A DNA stretch of 63,510 bases, from the NCBI GenBank assembly GCA_023212695.1, contig JALCCG010000114.1, positions 1 to 63,510 of the forward strand, in the 5' to 3' direction. A program made the translations under genes and the position numbers. Under the pieces are notes generated by a model that was not told where the DNA came from, made no database searches, and saw only the letters and a list, made by a program, of their open reading frames with translations. This stretch comes from Sporisorium sorghi. Lineage: Eukaryota > Basidiomycota > Ustilaginomycetes > Ustilaginales > Ustilaginaceae. Positions 18,999 to 28,900 of the stretch are shown piece by piece. Within the stretch, counting starts at the first letter, position 1. Each line of letters begins with the position of its first letter.

Positions 18999-19031
18999 AA
19001 CAGTCTCCACTCACAGGGAGGCTGTTTTTTG
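18999..19031 (+). terminator. rho-independent terminator after veg
   Basis: AACAGTCTCC (18999-19008) pairs with GGGAGGCTGTT near 19016-19026 with one bulge, followed by TTTTT. The rest of the gap to sspF (19032-19203) holds a CATACTC (about 19188) resembling a sigma-G -10, but no acceptable -35. Confidence 0.8.
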
Positions 19032-19218
19032 TTGTTGCCAGCTCTCCAGAGGAATGACAAGGGGAGATGGAACGCATACTAAGGCTGCGCGGGTCTCTTC
19101 AGCCGCCTGAATGCGGCCAGTGGAGACTTAAGCCTTGAGGAGTTTTACGTAAGGCCTCTACAACGCGCTGTAAGCCGTTCATGCCATACTCAATACATTT
19201 TCCAAGGAGGCGGGTTTG

Positions 19219-19401
19219 ATGAGCCGGAGAAGGCGCAGTATTATGTCAGATCAACTGAAGACCGAATTGGCTAAGGAATTGGGATTTTACGACACCGTGC
19301 AGAAGGAAGGCTGGGGAGGCATTAAAGCCAAGGATGCCGGCAACATGGTAAAACGGGCGATTGAGCTCGCAGAGCGGGCAGCTAGCAAATCAGATCTGTA
19401 A
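19219..19401 (+). CDS. sspF: small acid-soluble spore protein, SspF type
   Basis: A 60-residue alpha/beta-type SASP that coats forespore DNA. It has the family blocks [19 protein letters not shown] (the EL-GF and GWG landmarks) and [15 protein letters not shown], matching both conserved helices. The arginine-rich [10 protein letters not shown] head is usual for SspF. ATG 19219 follows AAGGAGG (19204-19210) by eight bases. Order veg-sspF-ispE is conserved. Forespore sigma-G expression is expected by analogy. Confidence 0.93.
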   Translation: MSRRRRSIMSDQLKTELAKELGFYDTVQKEGWGGIKAKDAGNMVKRAIELAERAASKSDL

Positions 19402-19410
19402 ACCACAGGG

Positions 19411-19450
19411 CAGGGCCTTCCGTAAAGCGGGAGGCCCTGTTATTTTATTG
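19411..19450 (+). terminator. rho-independent terminator after sspF
   Basis: CAGGGCCTTCC (19411-19421) pairs with GGGAGGCCCTG (19429-19439) over seven bases, followed by TTATTTTATT. Confidence 0.8.
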
Positions 19451-19592
19451 CGGCTCAAGCGGCACGGGTACGCTGCAACGGACGGTCCCATGACTTCATC
19501 GCCGGAGTTTGTTAAGATAGAGGCAATAGATGTTTTTCTCCGAATATGGTAAGTTCAAGCATATGGGAAAAGCTAAGGATAGGTGAACGTTC

Positions 19593-20447
19593 TTGAAAAT
19601 ATACGAAAAAGCACCGGCCAAAATTAATTTGATGCTGGATGTACTCCATAAACGTCCTGACGGCTTTCATGAGGTAGAGATGGTCATGACGATGATCGAC
19701 CTCGCCGACCGGCTCGAAATGTCGGAACAGAGGCGGGATACCATCATCATCACCTCACAGGCAGGATACATACCGCTGGACGAGAAGAATTTGGCCTTTC
19801 AGGCAGCAAGACTAATCAAAGAGCGCTACGACGTGAAGAAGGGTGTGCACATTCACCTGGACAAAAAAATTCCCGTCGCGGCAGGACTCGCAGGAGGCAG
19901 CAGTGATGCAGCGGCAACTCTGCGTGGGTTGAACCGCCTCTGGGAGCTGAACATCCCCCAGCAAGAGCTGCTTGCGCTTGGCGCGGAGCTCGGCTCGGAT
20001 GTGCCGTTCTGTGTAACCGGCGGCACAGCACTGGCGACAGGGCGCGGCGAGGTGCTGACGCCGATCCCGAATCCGCCGCAGTGCTGGGTGATCGTGGCGA
20101 AGCCGCCGATCAACGTATCGACGGCGGAAGTTTACGGCCGTCTGCGCAGCGAGCAGATCCAGCACCATCCATCCGCTGAGCGTATGGTAGAGGCGCTTTC
20201 GCAGGGCAGCTTCCAGTTGATGTGCCAATCGCTTGGCAACGTGCTGGAGGAGGTTACCTTGAAGATGCACCCCGAGGTTCAGCAGCTGAAGGAAGGGATG
20301 CTGAAGCTGGGAGCCGATGGAGCGTTGATGTCCGGAAGCGGACCTACGGTCTTCGGTCTGGTATCGAAGGAATCCAAGGTGGCCCGGATTTGTAATGGTC
20401 TGCGGGGTTTCTGCAAGGAAGTGTATGCTGTTCGCCTGCTTACCTAG
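19593..20447 (+). CDS. ispE: 4-diphosphocytidyl-2-C-methyl-D-erythritol kinase
   Basis: A 284-residue GHMP kinase, fourth enzyme of the MEP isoprenoid pathway, phosphorylating CDP-ME with ATP. It has [12 protein letters not shown] at the N-terminus, the glycine-rich ATP loop [15 protein letters not shown] (about 92-106) and the C-terminal [15 protein letters not shown] motif. The TTG at 19593 is the start, with AGGTGA about seven bases upstream. The stretch 19960-20110 is GC-richer than its surroundings. It precedes purR as in B. subtilis. Confidence 0.95.
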   Translation: MKIYEKAPAKINLMLDVLHKRPDGFHEVEMVMTMIDLADRLEMSEQRRDTIIITSQAGYIPLDEKNLAFQAARLIKERYDVKKGVHIHLDKKIPVAAGLAGGSSDAAATLRGLNRLWELNIPQQELLALGAELGSDVPFCVTGGTALATGRGEVLTPIPNPPQCWVIVAKPPINVSTAEVYGRLRSEQIQHHPSAERMVEALSQGSFQLMCQSLGNVLEEVTLKMHPEVQQLKEGMLKLGADGALMSGSGPTVFGLVSKESKVARICNGLRGFCKEVYAVRLLT

Positions 20448-20555
20448 AAACGGTTATTATTGACAATTCGGGGGCGAATTTCAATTGAAGTTGTATAAAT
20501 ACGTACAAAAGTGTTATATTTAACATATAATATTCGGATTTAGCGAGGAACCCTA

Positions 20556-21383
20556 GTGAAAAAATTAAAACGAAGCGAACGATTGGTCGACATGACCCAA
20601 TATTTACTATCCAAACCGCATACGTTGATTCCGCTGACGACGTTCGCCGAGCGATATGGAGCGGCCAAGTCATCGATCAGTGAGGATTTGGCGATCATTA
20701 AGGACGTATTTGAGAGTGAGGGGCTCGGAGAGCTCCAGACGCTGGCTGGTGCAGCGGGCGGAGTCCGGCACATTCCGAAGCTGCGCAAGGATCATGCGCT
20801 GCGGTTTGCCGAGGAGCTGTGTCAGCAGCTTCAGCAATCGGACCGGATTTTGCCGGGGGGTTACCTGTACATGTCGGATCTGCTTGGACAGCCTTCGCTG
20901 ATGAACGAGGCGGGCAAGATCATTGCTACCGCATTCTCGGACCGGGATATTGATGTAGTCATGACGGTGGAAACCAAGGGGATTCCGCTGGCTTATGCGA
21001 CAGCGGCCCAGCTGAACCTGCCGGTCGTACTAGTTCGCCGGGACCATCAAGTGACGGAAGGATCGGCCGTAAGCATCAATTATGTATCGGGCTCACACAA
21101 GAGCATTCACACCATGTCATTGTCCCGCCGGGCGCTCAAAGAACGCTCCCGTGTACTGATTGTGGATGATTTTATGAAGGCGGGGGGTACCATACAAGGT
21201 ATGGTCGATCTGCTGGGTGAATTTAATGCCGAAGTCGCAGGTGTAGGTGTATTGGTAGAGTCGGGAGCGGTTGAAACCGAGGAAAGGCTTCTGGAGGACT
21301 ATATCTCACTCGCCATCCTAAGCGATGTGGACTCCAAAACGAAGAGGATTACCGTGAACCCAGGTAATTACTTCGAAAAATAG
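20556..21383 (+). CDS. purR: purine operon repressor PurR
   Basis: A 275-residue regulator with an N-terminal winged helix (about 1-75, KRSERLVDMTQYLLSKP...) and a C-terminal phosphoribosyltransferase-like domain with the PRPP loop VLIVDDFMKAGGT (about 205-217). In B. subtilis it represses purine genes until PRPP binds. GTG 20556 follows GCGAGGA. The companion gene yabJ (ridA), next in B. subtilis, is missing; spoVG follows directly. No certain PurBox was identified upstream. Confidence 0.95.
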   Translation: MKKLKRSERLVDMTQYLLSKPHTLIPLTTFAERYGAAKSSISEDLAIIKDVFESEGLGELQTLAGAAGGVRHIPKLRKDHALRFAEELCQQLQQSDRILPGGYLYMSDLLGQPSLMNEAGKIIATAFSDRDIDVVMTVETKGIPLAYATAAQLNLPVVLVRRDHQVTEGSAVSINYVSGSHKSIHTMSLSRRALKERSRVLIVDDFMKAGGTIQGMVDLLGEFNAEVAGVGVLVESGAVETEERLLEDYISLAILSDVDSKTKRITVNPGNYFEK

Positions 21384-21498
21384 GATCGCGATATTTGTCG
21401 ATATAATAGCGTTTTCATTCGAATTTGCCCGAAGTCTGTCGAAAATATCACTTTCTAAAAAAAATTCCTGTTTTTAGGACATTTTATAGTAGAAAAAA

Positions 21499-21528
21499 GA
21501 AGGATTTCGGGTTTGCTGTGTGGAATTA
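21499..21528 (+). promoter_or_regulatory. sigma-H promoter of spoVG
   Basis: GAAGGATTT (21499-21507) and GTGGAATTA (21520-21528) match the sigma-H -35 (RnAGGAwWW) and -10 (RnnGAATww) consensus with a 12-base spacer. B. subtilis spoVG is the classic sigma-H gene. An AT-rich stretch just upstream (21450-21498) is a plausible AbrB target, and TGTCGAA at 21437-21443 resembles a 0A box. Confidence 0.82.
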
Positions 21529-21566
21529 TACACCAAGTCTCTGATGGAAAAAGGTGGTGAACACAT

Positions 21567-21851
21567 ATGCAAATTACGGATGTCAGACTCCGCCGTGTTA
21601 ACTCTGAGGGGAGAATGAAGGCAATCGCATCCATTACCATCGATAATGAATTTGTCGTTCACGACATTCGCGTCATCGACGGAAACAATGGAATGTTTGT
21701 TGCAATGCCGAGCAAACGCACTCCTGATGGAGAATTCCGCGACATTGCCCATCCCATTTCTTCCGGTACCCGCGAGAAGATTCAATCGGCTGTATTGGCC
21801 GAGTATGAGCGCGCGGCTACAGAAGAAGAAGTGATTGAAGAAGGCGCTTAA
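21567..21851 (+). CDS. spoVG: SpoVG RNA/DNA-binding regulator
   Basis: A 94-residue protein with the invariant start [11 protein letters not shown], then [35 protein letters not shown] and an acidic C-terminus. SpoVG influences septum formation and cortex in sporulation and binds nucleic acid in several Bacillota. AAGGTGGTG precedes ATG 21567. It has its own sigma-H promoter and a strong terminator, so it is a single-gene unit that links AbrB and sigma-H control with the adjacent abrB-containing region. Confidence 0.97.
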   Translation: MQITDVRLRRVNSEGRMKAIASITIDNEFVVHDIRVIDGNNGMFVAMPSKRTPDGEFRDIAHPISSGTREKIQSAVLAEYERAATEEEVIEEGA

Positions 21852-21872
21852 GTTCTACAATTGGGGTTCAAG

Positions 21873-21911
21873 GAAAAGAGAGCCATACCTATGGCTCTCT
21901 TTTCTTTTTTT
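21873..21911 (+). terminator. strong rho-independent terminator after spoVG
   Basis: A 14-bp perfect stem (GAAAAGAGAGCCAT with ATGGCTCTCTTTTC) around a four-base loop at 21873-21904, followed by TTTTTT. Confidence 0.95.
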
Positions 21912-21961
21912 GTAGAATGATATATATTCAGTAGTGAGTTCAAGAGGAGGAGGCATGGCCC

Positions 21962-23350
21962 TTGAAAAGATTTGCTATTGTGCTCGCCGCTGGGCAGGGC
22001 AAACGTATGAAATCCAAACTATATAAAGTGCTGCATCCTGTTTGTGGCAAGCCGATGGTAGGACATGTATTGCAAACGGTACAGCAGGTGAACTGTGAAC
22101 GCAGTGTTGTGGTCGTTGGTCACGGCGCGGAAGCCGTCCGCACATATCTGCAAGACGCAGCCGAATATGTTCTGCAGGAACAGCAGCTCGGTACGGGTCA
22201 CGCTGTGAAGCAAGCCAAGGAACTTCTTGGCGCTGAGGAAGGATCCACGATTGTCATTTGCGGGGATACTCCACTGGTGACTTCAGAGACACTGGAAAAT
22301 CTTTTGAAGCTTCATGAGAGCAACAACGCGGCCGCTACGGTGCTTACCGCGCATATGGACAACCCCAAAGGCTACGGCCGGGTCATCCGTGGCGAGGATG
22401 GCAGTGCACTTCGGATTGTCGAGCAGAAAGACTGCAGTCCGGAAGAGGACGCAGTTACTGAAATTAATACCGGTACCTATTGTTTTGACAATAAAAAGCT
22501 ATTCGCTGCACTGGATAAGGTAACCAATCAGAATGCGCAGCAAGAATATTACCTGACCGATTGCATCGGTATCCTGAAACAAGCCGGCGAGACCGTGCTT
22601 GCTTATCAGACGAATGATTATGCGGAATCGATTGGCGTCAACGATCGTCTTGCGCTATCAGAGGCCGAAGGCTTCATGAGAGAGCGCATCAACCGCACGC
22701 ACATGTTGAACGGTGTTACTATCATTGACCCTGCTTCGACGTATATCGGTGCTGATGTCACTATTGGTTCTGACACCGTGCTCTATCCCGGTACCATCCT
22801 GAAGGGGAATACGGTGATCGGAGAAGACTGTGTGATCGGACCCGATACGGATATTGAAGACTCCATTATCGCCAATGGTGCCAGCGTCAAACATTCGGTG
22901 CTCAGCAGTGCTGAAGTCGGCTCGCGGACATCGGTGGGGCCTTTTGCTTATCTCCGCCCAGGCGCCAAGTTGGGTGAAGATGTGAAGGTTGGCGACTTCG
23001 TTGAAGTGAAGAATGCCACGATTGACAACGGCTCAAAAGTATCCCATCTCAGTTATGTTGGCGATGCCAAGGTCGGCAAGAACGTCAATATCGGCTGTGG
23101 AGCGATTACTGTCAACTATGATGGTTATAATAAATCCATTACCGAGATTGAAGATGATGCATTTATCGGCAGTAATGTGAATTTGATTGCACCGGTGAAG
23201 GTAGGCAAGGGCGCATTCGTTGTTGCAGGCTCCACCATTACGCATTCGGTTTCCGACAATGATCTGGCCATTGCCAGACAGCGTCAAGAGAACAAGCCTG
23301 GATATGCAGAGAAGATTCGGGCACGCGCTATTGCTAAGAAGAACAAGTAA
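21962..23350 (+). CDS. glmU: bifunctional UDP-GlcNAc pyrophosphorylase / GlcN-1-P N-acetyltransferase
   Basis: A 462-residue enzyme making UDP-GlcNAc for peptidoglycan and other polymers. The N-terminal nucleotidyltransferase begins [19 protein letters not shown]; the C-terminal half (about 250-450) is a left-handed beta helix of hexapeptide repeats, with [11 protein letters not shown] and [13 protein letters not shown] at the acetyltransferase site. Start is TTG at 21962 with GAGGAGGAGG upstream; a nearer ATG at 21955 is out of frame. It is followed by prs, the common glmU-prs pair. Confidence 0.97.
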   Translation: MKRFAIVLAAGQGKRMKSKLYKVLHPVCGKPMVGHVLQTVQQVNCERSVVVVGHGAEAVRTYLQDAAEYVLQEQQLGTGHAVKQAKELLGAEEGSTIVICGDTPLVTSETLENLLKLHESNNAAATVLTAHMDNPKGYGRVIRGEDGSALRIVEQKDCSPEEDAVTEINTGTYCFDNKKLFAALDKVTNQNAQQEYYLTDCIGILKQAGETVLAYQTNDYAESIGVNDRLALSEAEGFMRERINRTHMLNGVTIIDPASTYIGADVTIGSDTVLYPGTILKGNTVIGEDCVIGPDTDIEDSIIANGASVKHSVLSSAEVGSRTSVGPFAYLRPGAKLGEDVKVGDFVEVKNATIDNGSKVSHLSYVGDAKVGKNVNIGCGAITVNYDGYNKSITEIEDDAFIGSNVNLIAPVKVGKGAFVVAGSTITHSVSDNDLAIARQRQENKPGYAEKIRARAIAKKNK

Positions 23351-23438
23351 ATCGTAATACGCCTGCTTCTCTCGCGAAGATGGGAAGCGGTGATCGGATA
23401 GCCTAATTCAACGAACCAGCACGGAGGGTTTTTATTCT

Positions 23439-24392
23439 ATGACTTATCTTGATTCTAAATTAAAAATATTCACGTGTAATTCCAATCCTAAACTTGCTCA
23501 TCAAATCGCTGACTATATCGGCATTCCGATGGGGGAATCGCATACAACCAGCTTTAGTGACGGCGAGATTCAAGTAAAGCTCTCCGAGAGCGTACGGGGC
23601 TGCCACGTATATATCGTACAGTCTACCTGCCTGCCGGTGAATGATAACCTGATGGAACTGCTGGTTATGGTCGATGCGCTCAAGCGGGCATCCGCGAAGA
23701 GCATCAACGTGGTAATTCCGTATTACGGATATGCCCGTCAAGACCGTAAAGCGCGTTCGCGGGATCCGATCACTGCAAAGCTGGTTGCGAACCTAATCGA
23801 GAAGGCAGGAGCTCATCGCGTCATAACGATGGACCTGCATGCGATGCAGATTCAAGGCTTCTTTGATATTCCGGTGGATCATCTGCTCGGCGTACCGATT
23901 CTTGCACAATACTTCCGCTCGAAGCAGATTGAGAACCCAGTCGTTGTATCTCCGGATCACGGCGGTGTGGTTCGTGCAAGAAAGCTGGCTGATTTCCTGA
24001 ATGCTCCGCTGGCCATTATCGATAAGCGCCGTCCGGAGCCGAACGTCAGTGAAGTCATGAACATCATCGGGAATATCGAAGGCAAAACAGCCATTCTGAT
24101 CGATGACATTATCGATACAGCCGGAACGATTGTGCTGGGTGCCAACGCGTTGATGGAAGGCGGCGTAAAAGAAGTGTATGCGTGCTGTACACATCCGGTT
24201 CTCTCGGGCCCTGCCCATGAGCGTCTGGAGAACTCTCCGCTGAAGGAAGTTGTTGTAACAGACACCATTCCGATCACCAATCCTAATCCTAGCAGCAAGC
24301 TGACCGTGCTGTCGGTTGCTCCATTGATGGGAGAAGCCATCATTCGGGTTCACGAGGAATTATCGATTAGTAAATTGTTTGAAATAGAATAA
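23439..24392 (+). CDS. prs: ribose-phosphate pyrophosphokinase (PRPP synthetase)
   Basis: A 317-residue enzyme making PRPP from ribose 5-phosphate and ATP for purine, pyrimidine, NAD, histidine and tryptophan synthesis. It has the PRPP-synthetase signature [18 protein letters not shown] (about 130-147) and the ribose-phosphate loop [13 protein letters not shown] (about 215-227). Length is standard. The stress gene ctc, which follows in B. subtilis, is absent. PRPP is the inducer sensed by PurR encoded 2 kb upstream. Confidence 0.97.
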   Translation: MTYLDSKLKIFTCNSNPKLAHQIADYIGIPMGESHTTSFSDGEIQVKLSESVRGCHVYIVQSTCLPVNDNLMELLVMVDALKRASAKSINVVIPYYGYARQDRKARSRDPITAKLVANLIEKAGAHRVITMDLHAMQIQGFFDIPVDHLLGVPILAQYFRSKQIENPVVVSPDHGGVVRARKLADFLNAPLAIIDKRRPEPNVSEVMNIIGNIEGKTAILIDDIIDTAGTIVLGANALMEGGVKEVYACCTHPVLSGPAHERLENSPLKEVVVTDTIPITNPNPSSKLTVLSVAPLMGEAIIRVHEELSISKLFEIE

Positions 24393-24400
24393 TAAACCGT

Positions 24401-24448
24401 GCCGGACAGGGTTACATCTCCTTATTAGGAAATGTAGCCCTTGTCGGC
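24401..24448 (+). other. long hairpin after prs, no T tract
   Basis: GCCGGACAGGGTTACAT (24401-24417) and ATGTAGCCCTTGTCGGC (24432-24448) form a stem with a small internal loop and a 14-base apical loop. The next bases are TATGGTGAC, so it is not a standard intrinsic terminator. It may be an mRNA-end-stabilising structure or an unrecognised RNA element. Confidence 0.5.
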
Positions 24449-24544
24449 TATGGTGACTTTGGCTCGGCCTTACCCCGGCATCGCAGTTGAACAACTGTGA
24501 AGTAAACGTTTTCATAATAGAGGCCTGTTAATACACGGTTGGCC

Positions 24545-24727
24545 ATGTCAGTATCCGGGCCTGGAAATGAAAGTGAACGTACTCCGATTGTACAGCGTTC
24601 CCTCAAGCTCAACAAAATAGGCGTCGACTGCAGTGATCAGACCCACGTCTATGTGACAACCGAGTTCATAGACTTGAACGGGGATGCCATGCTTCATATG
24701 GTATTGAAAATGGCTGTGATGCGTTAA
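24545..24727 (+). CDS. small hypothetical protein between prs and pth
   Basis: A possible 60-residue protein I do not recognise. It has no cysteine pair beyond a single cysteine, no signal peptide and no membrane segment; it reads as a soluble, mixed-charge polypeptide. Codon use looks like the neighbours, but the ribosome site is poor (GAGG lies about 20 bases upstream), and a TTG at 24539 is an alternative start. It occupies the place of ctc in B. subtilis but shows no resemblance to ribosomal protein L25. The opposite-strand frame over it is equally unconvincing. Confidence 0.35.
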   Translation: MSVSGPGNESERTPIVQRSLKLNKIGVDCSDQTHVYVTTEFIDLNGDAMLHMVLKMAVMR

Positions 24728-24855
24728 TTTCTGTTCAAAAGCTTTCAATGCCGATTCACCTTCTTATGAGGGCATTACGCCAATAGGTTTTGTTCATATT
24801 GTACTCAGAAATGCGCAAAGAAGAAAGTATAAATCGTGAAAGGAATCAACCAGTG

Positions 24856-25419
24856 ATGAAATGGATTGTCGGACTGGGCAACCCTGGTCCAGCTTATGAG
24901 AAGACACGCCACAATGTTGGGTTCATGGCACTGGATGCTCTGGCGGAGCGTCATGGCATGAAGTTCAATCAGAACAAGTGCAAATCGGTCATCGCCGAAG
25001 GGATGATTGGCGGTTCCAAGACCGTTTTGATCAAACCGATGACCTTTATGAATCTCTCAGGCGAGGCTGTACGCGCCTATATGGATTATTATAAAGTAAA
25101 TCTGGAAGATATGATTGTAGTTTATGATGATTTGGATACCGTCGTTGGCAAGATCCGTCTGCGCTATCAGGGCAGTGCGGGAGGACATAATGGCATCAAA
25201 TCCATCATTCAGCATACGGGCACTCAAAGCTTTAACCGTGTCCGCATGGGAATATCCAGGCCGGAGCCGGGTTATGCCATCGTAGACTATGTGCTGGGCA
25301 CCTTTCCGAAGAAGGAGCGTGAGCAGCTGCAGAGCATGGTGGAAGAAACCTGCGATGCGCTGGAGTTCAGCCTGGATCATACCTTTGAACAGACGATGGC
25401 GAAGTTTAACAAATCCTAG
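24856..25419 (+). CDS. pth: peptidyl-tRNA hydrolase
   Basis: A 187-residue enzyme that frees tRNA from prematurely released peptidyl-tRNA (SpoVC in B. subtilis). The start MKWIVGLGNPGPAYEKTRHNVGF carries the asparagine (9) and catalytic histidine (19 or 20); LIKPMTFMNLSG, VYDDLDTVVGKIRLR with the catalytic aspartate, and GSAGGHNGIKSI follow. ATG 24856 gives the family N-terminus; GTG 24853 is possible. An in-frame extension from 24790 lacks support. Confidence 0.96.
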   Translation: MKWIVGLGNPGPAYEKTRHNVGFMALDALAERHGMKFNQNKCKSVIAEGMIGGSKTVLIKPMTFMNLSGEAVRAYMDYYKVNLEDMIVVYDDLDTVVGKIRLRYQGSAGGHNGIKSIIQHTGTQSFNRVRMGISRPEPGYAIVDYVLGTFPKKEREQLQSMVEETCDALEFSLDHTFEQTMAKFNKS

Positions 25420-25542
25420 AGGAGCATCATATGATGCAGACATACAAGAGATGTATTGAGGCTCCCGAAGCAGAAGAACAGCGTCTTAAACAAGGAAAGT
25501 CCGGGCATACTGAAGGTATATACAACCTTCAGGAGGCATATG

Positions 25543-25773
25543 ATGGCGATAACCTATGTTTGTAGACACTGTCGAGCGTTTCAGGGCCGTATCGATTCCA
25601 ATCATGTATCCGAAGCACGTCTTGGTTTTGATTCCTTGACCCCTGAGGAACGCAAGGATATAATAGCGTATGATTTTAACGGAGAAGTTATGGTTCGGGT
25701 AACCTGCGATCATTGCAGGGAAGCGCTCGAAGCCCATCCGGAGCTTAGTCTTTTGGCAAATCCCCTGCAATGA
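25543..25773 (+). CDS. fin: anti-sigma-F factor Fin (YabK)
   Basis: A 76-residue zinc protein with CRHC near the N-terminus and CDHC near residue 55, the pattern of Fin. In B. subtilis Fin is made in the forespore, binds RNA polymerase and helps the sigma-F to sigma-G switch (established). The central block LGFDSLTPEERKDIIAYDFNGEVMVRVTCDHC supports the family call. ATG 25543 is chosen over 25540 because AGGAGG (25531-25536) gives six-base spacing. Position between pth and mfd is conserved. With gin, the window carries inhibitors for both forespore sigma factors. Confidence 0.9.
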   Translation: MAITYVCRHCRAFQGRIDSNHVSEARLGFDSLTPEERKDIIAYDFNGEVMVRVTCDHCREALEAHPELSLLANPLQ

Positions 25774-25782
25774 GAGTATAAT
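25753..25782 (+). promoter_or_regulatory. possible sigma-A promoter for mfd
   Basis: TTGGCA (25753-25758) and TATAAT (25777-25782) with an 18-base spacer, overlapping the end of fin. A second TATAAT at 25875-25880 with a weak TTTGCT 17 bases upstream is an alternative. Confidence 0.5.
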
Positions 25783-25959
25783 GGGGTACACGATGCTTTT
25801 TCGTAGAAGACATACAGTGGCATAGTCTGCCGCTGCCCTAGCCTTGGCAGTTTTGCTCAAGGCTTCTTTTCGGTTATAATTTTTTGGCAAATGTTTAAAA
25901 TTCCATGAGAAATAGATTCTAGGAAATTCATTTCTTTTGCATAAGAGAGGTGCCCCCTT

Positions 25960-28900
25960 TTGTTACAAGCACTTATTGATGTATTTTCGAAGGATTCGGA
26001 TTTCAAATCCATTACGGCCGGGGTTAATGCCGGTATGAGGGAGCAATTGATCTCCGGTCTTTCCGGGTCGTCCAGGCAAATCTTAATGGCTGCACTGCAT
26101 CAAGACCAGCAGCGCCCGCTGCTCGTTGTGACTCATAATATGTTTTCAGCCCAGAAAATCGCGGATGATCTGCAGGAAGCGCTATCATCTGATCAAGTGC
26201 TGTTATACCCAGCGAATGAACTGGTAGCGGCTGAGTCGGCGGTATCAAGCCCCGAGACTCTGGCACAACGGATTGATGTACTCGTCCGCTGTGCCAGGGG
26301 CTTCCGGGGTATTGTCGTTGCGCCATTTTCCGGCGTGCGCCGGCTTCTTCCAGCACCGGAAGTGATGTCGGATGCCCGGATCGTGCTTCATGATGGCGGG
26401 ACGCTTGTGCTGGATTCCTTCTTGAATCGGATGGTTGAGATGGGATATGAGCGGGTGGAACGGGTTGAGAGCCGCGGTGAGATGAGTGTCCGCGGCGGCA
26501 TCATCGATTTCTATCCGATGACAACGACGATGGCCTACCGTATTGAGCTGTTTGATGAGGATATCGACTCGATTCGAACATTCGACCCCATCGATCAGCG
26601 CTCGATTGATAAGGTTCGGGAAGTGGTCATCACCCCGTGCAAGGAGATTATTGCGGATTCGGAGCGGCTCAGCCGTACGGCTGATACAGTGGTTCGTCTG
26701 CTGGAGGCGCAGCTCGAACGTATGAGTGACCGCCAAGCCAAGCTCCGTTTGCGGGATGAAATACACCGCGAAGTTGAAATGCTGCGCGAGCGGATTTATT
26801 TCCCTGAGCTCTATAAATATATTTCTTTGTTATATCCGGAGAAGACCAATCTGTATGATTACATGCCGAAGGATACCATTCTGATTATGGATGAACCGGC
26901 ACGTCTGCTCGAAACAGCGAAGCAGCTGGAACGGGATGAGGCCGAATGGAATTTGCATCTGATGCAGAATGGCAAATCCCTTCCGGAGCTGCCGTTGTCG
27001 CTGGATACGGAGGAACTGATCTATCAGCATCCATATCAAAGCCTGCTGATCTCGATCTTCCTGCGTCAGGTGCCAAGAATGCAGCCGCAGAACATCATTA
27101 ATGTCATCACGCGCGGCATGCAGGATTTCCATGGTCAGATGAACGTGCTTAAGGCGGAGATGGAGCGCTGGAAGAAATCTGGCGTTCAGGTCATGATGCT
27201 GGCGGGCGATGCGGAGCGGATGGACCGCATGCGGCGAGTGCTGCAGGACTATGGCATTGACGAGCCGGTGATGCTTGAAGGGCATCTGCAGAATGGCTTC
27301 GAGATGCCTTCTGTCCATGCCGCCATCATTACAGAGAGCGAAATGTTCTCCTCGAAGCAGCGCAAAACTCGCAAAAGCACGAAGAATATGGACAACGCCG
27401 AGCGTATCAAGAGTTACACAGAGCTCAAAGTCGGCGATTATGTGGTGCATCAAAACCACGGTATCGGGAAATATATGGGGATCGGGACGCTGGAGATCAA
27501 CGGGATCCATAAGGATTACATGCATATTTTGTATGCTGGTGGCGATAAGCTGTCCGTTCCGATTGAACAGATCGATCTTATCCAGAAATATGTCGGTTCT
27601 GAAGATAAAGAGCCGAAGGTTTACAAGCTGGGCGGAAATGAATGGACCCGGGTCAAGAACAAGGTCCGTTCCTCCGTTCAGGATATTGCCGATGATCTGA
27701 TTAAGCTGTACGCCGAGCGTCAGTCCGCTCCCGGATACGGATTTGAGAAAGATACGTCAGAGCAGCAGGAATTCGAGGACATGTTCCCTTATGACGAAAC
27801 ACCCGATCAACTCCGTGCCATTACCGAGATCAAAAAAGACATGGAGCAAAATCGACCGATGGATCGGCTGCTGTGCGGCGATGTTGGTTACGGGAAAACC
27901 GAAGTGGCGGTTCGTGCTGCATTCAAGTCGGCCATCGAAGGCAAGCAGGTTGCGGTACTTGTACCGACAACGATTTTGGCGCAGCAGCATTACGAGACGT
28001 TCCGGGAGCGCTTTGCCAATTATCCGATCAACATTCAGGTGCTGAGCCGTTTCCGCAGCCGTAAGGAACAGAATGAGACGATCAAAAAGGTGAAGCAGGG
28101 TTCCGTCGATATTCTGATCGGTACACACCGCTTGCTGTCTCAGGATATTGTGTTTAAAGATCTGGGACTGCTTATCGTGGATGAAGAACAGCGGTTTGGC
28201 GTTACGCATAAGGAGAAATTAAAGAAGCTGAAGACCAATGTCGACGTGTTGACGCTGACGGCAACGCCGATTCCCCGCACATTGCATATGTCGATGCTCG
28301 GCGTTCGGGATTTGTCGGTTATTGAGACACCGCCGGAGAATCGTTTTCCGGTGCAGACTTATGTCGTGGAGCACAGCCAGACCCTGGTTCGGGAAGCTAT
28401 CGAGCGTGAGCTGGCCCGTGGCGGTCAGGTCTACTACCTCTACAATCGGGTTCAAGGCATTCAGGAGATGGCCGCTCAGATATCTATGCTTGTGCCGGAG
28501 GCCAGAGTGGGTGTCGGCCACGGTCAAATGTCGGAGACAGAGCTGGAGAAGACAATTCTCGACTTCCTGGATGGCGAATACGACGTATTGGTCAGTACGA
28601 GCATTATCGAGACGGGTGTCGACATTCCGAATGTAAACACATTGATCGTGCACGATGCGGACAAAATGGGTCTCTCCCAGCTGTACCAGCTGCGCGGACG
28701 TGTAGGGCGTTCCAATCGCATCGCTTACGCTTACTTCACGTACCAGCGCGATAAAGTATTGACCGAAGTGGCGGAGAAGCGTCTGCAATCGATCAAAGAG
28801 TTCACGGAGCTTGGCTCCGGATTCAAGATCGCGATGCGGGACTTGTCGATTCGCGGTGCCGGCAATCTGCTTGGAGCGGAGCAGCATGGATTCATTGCTT

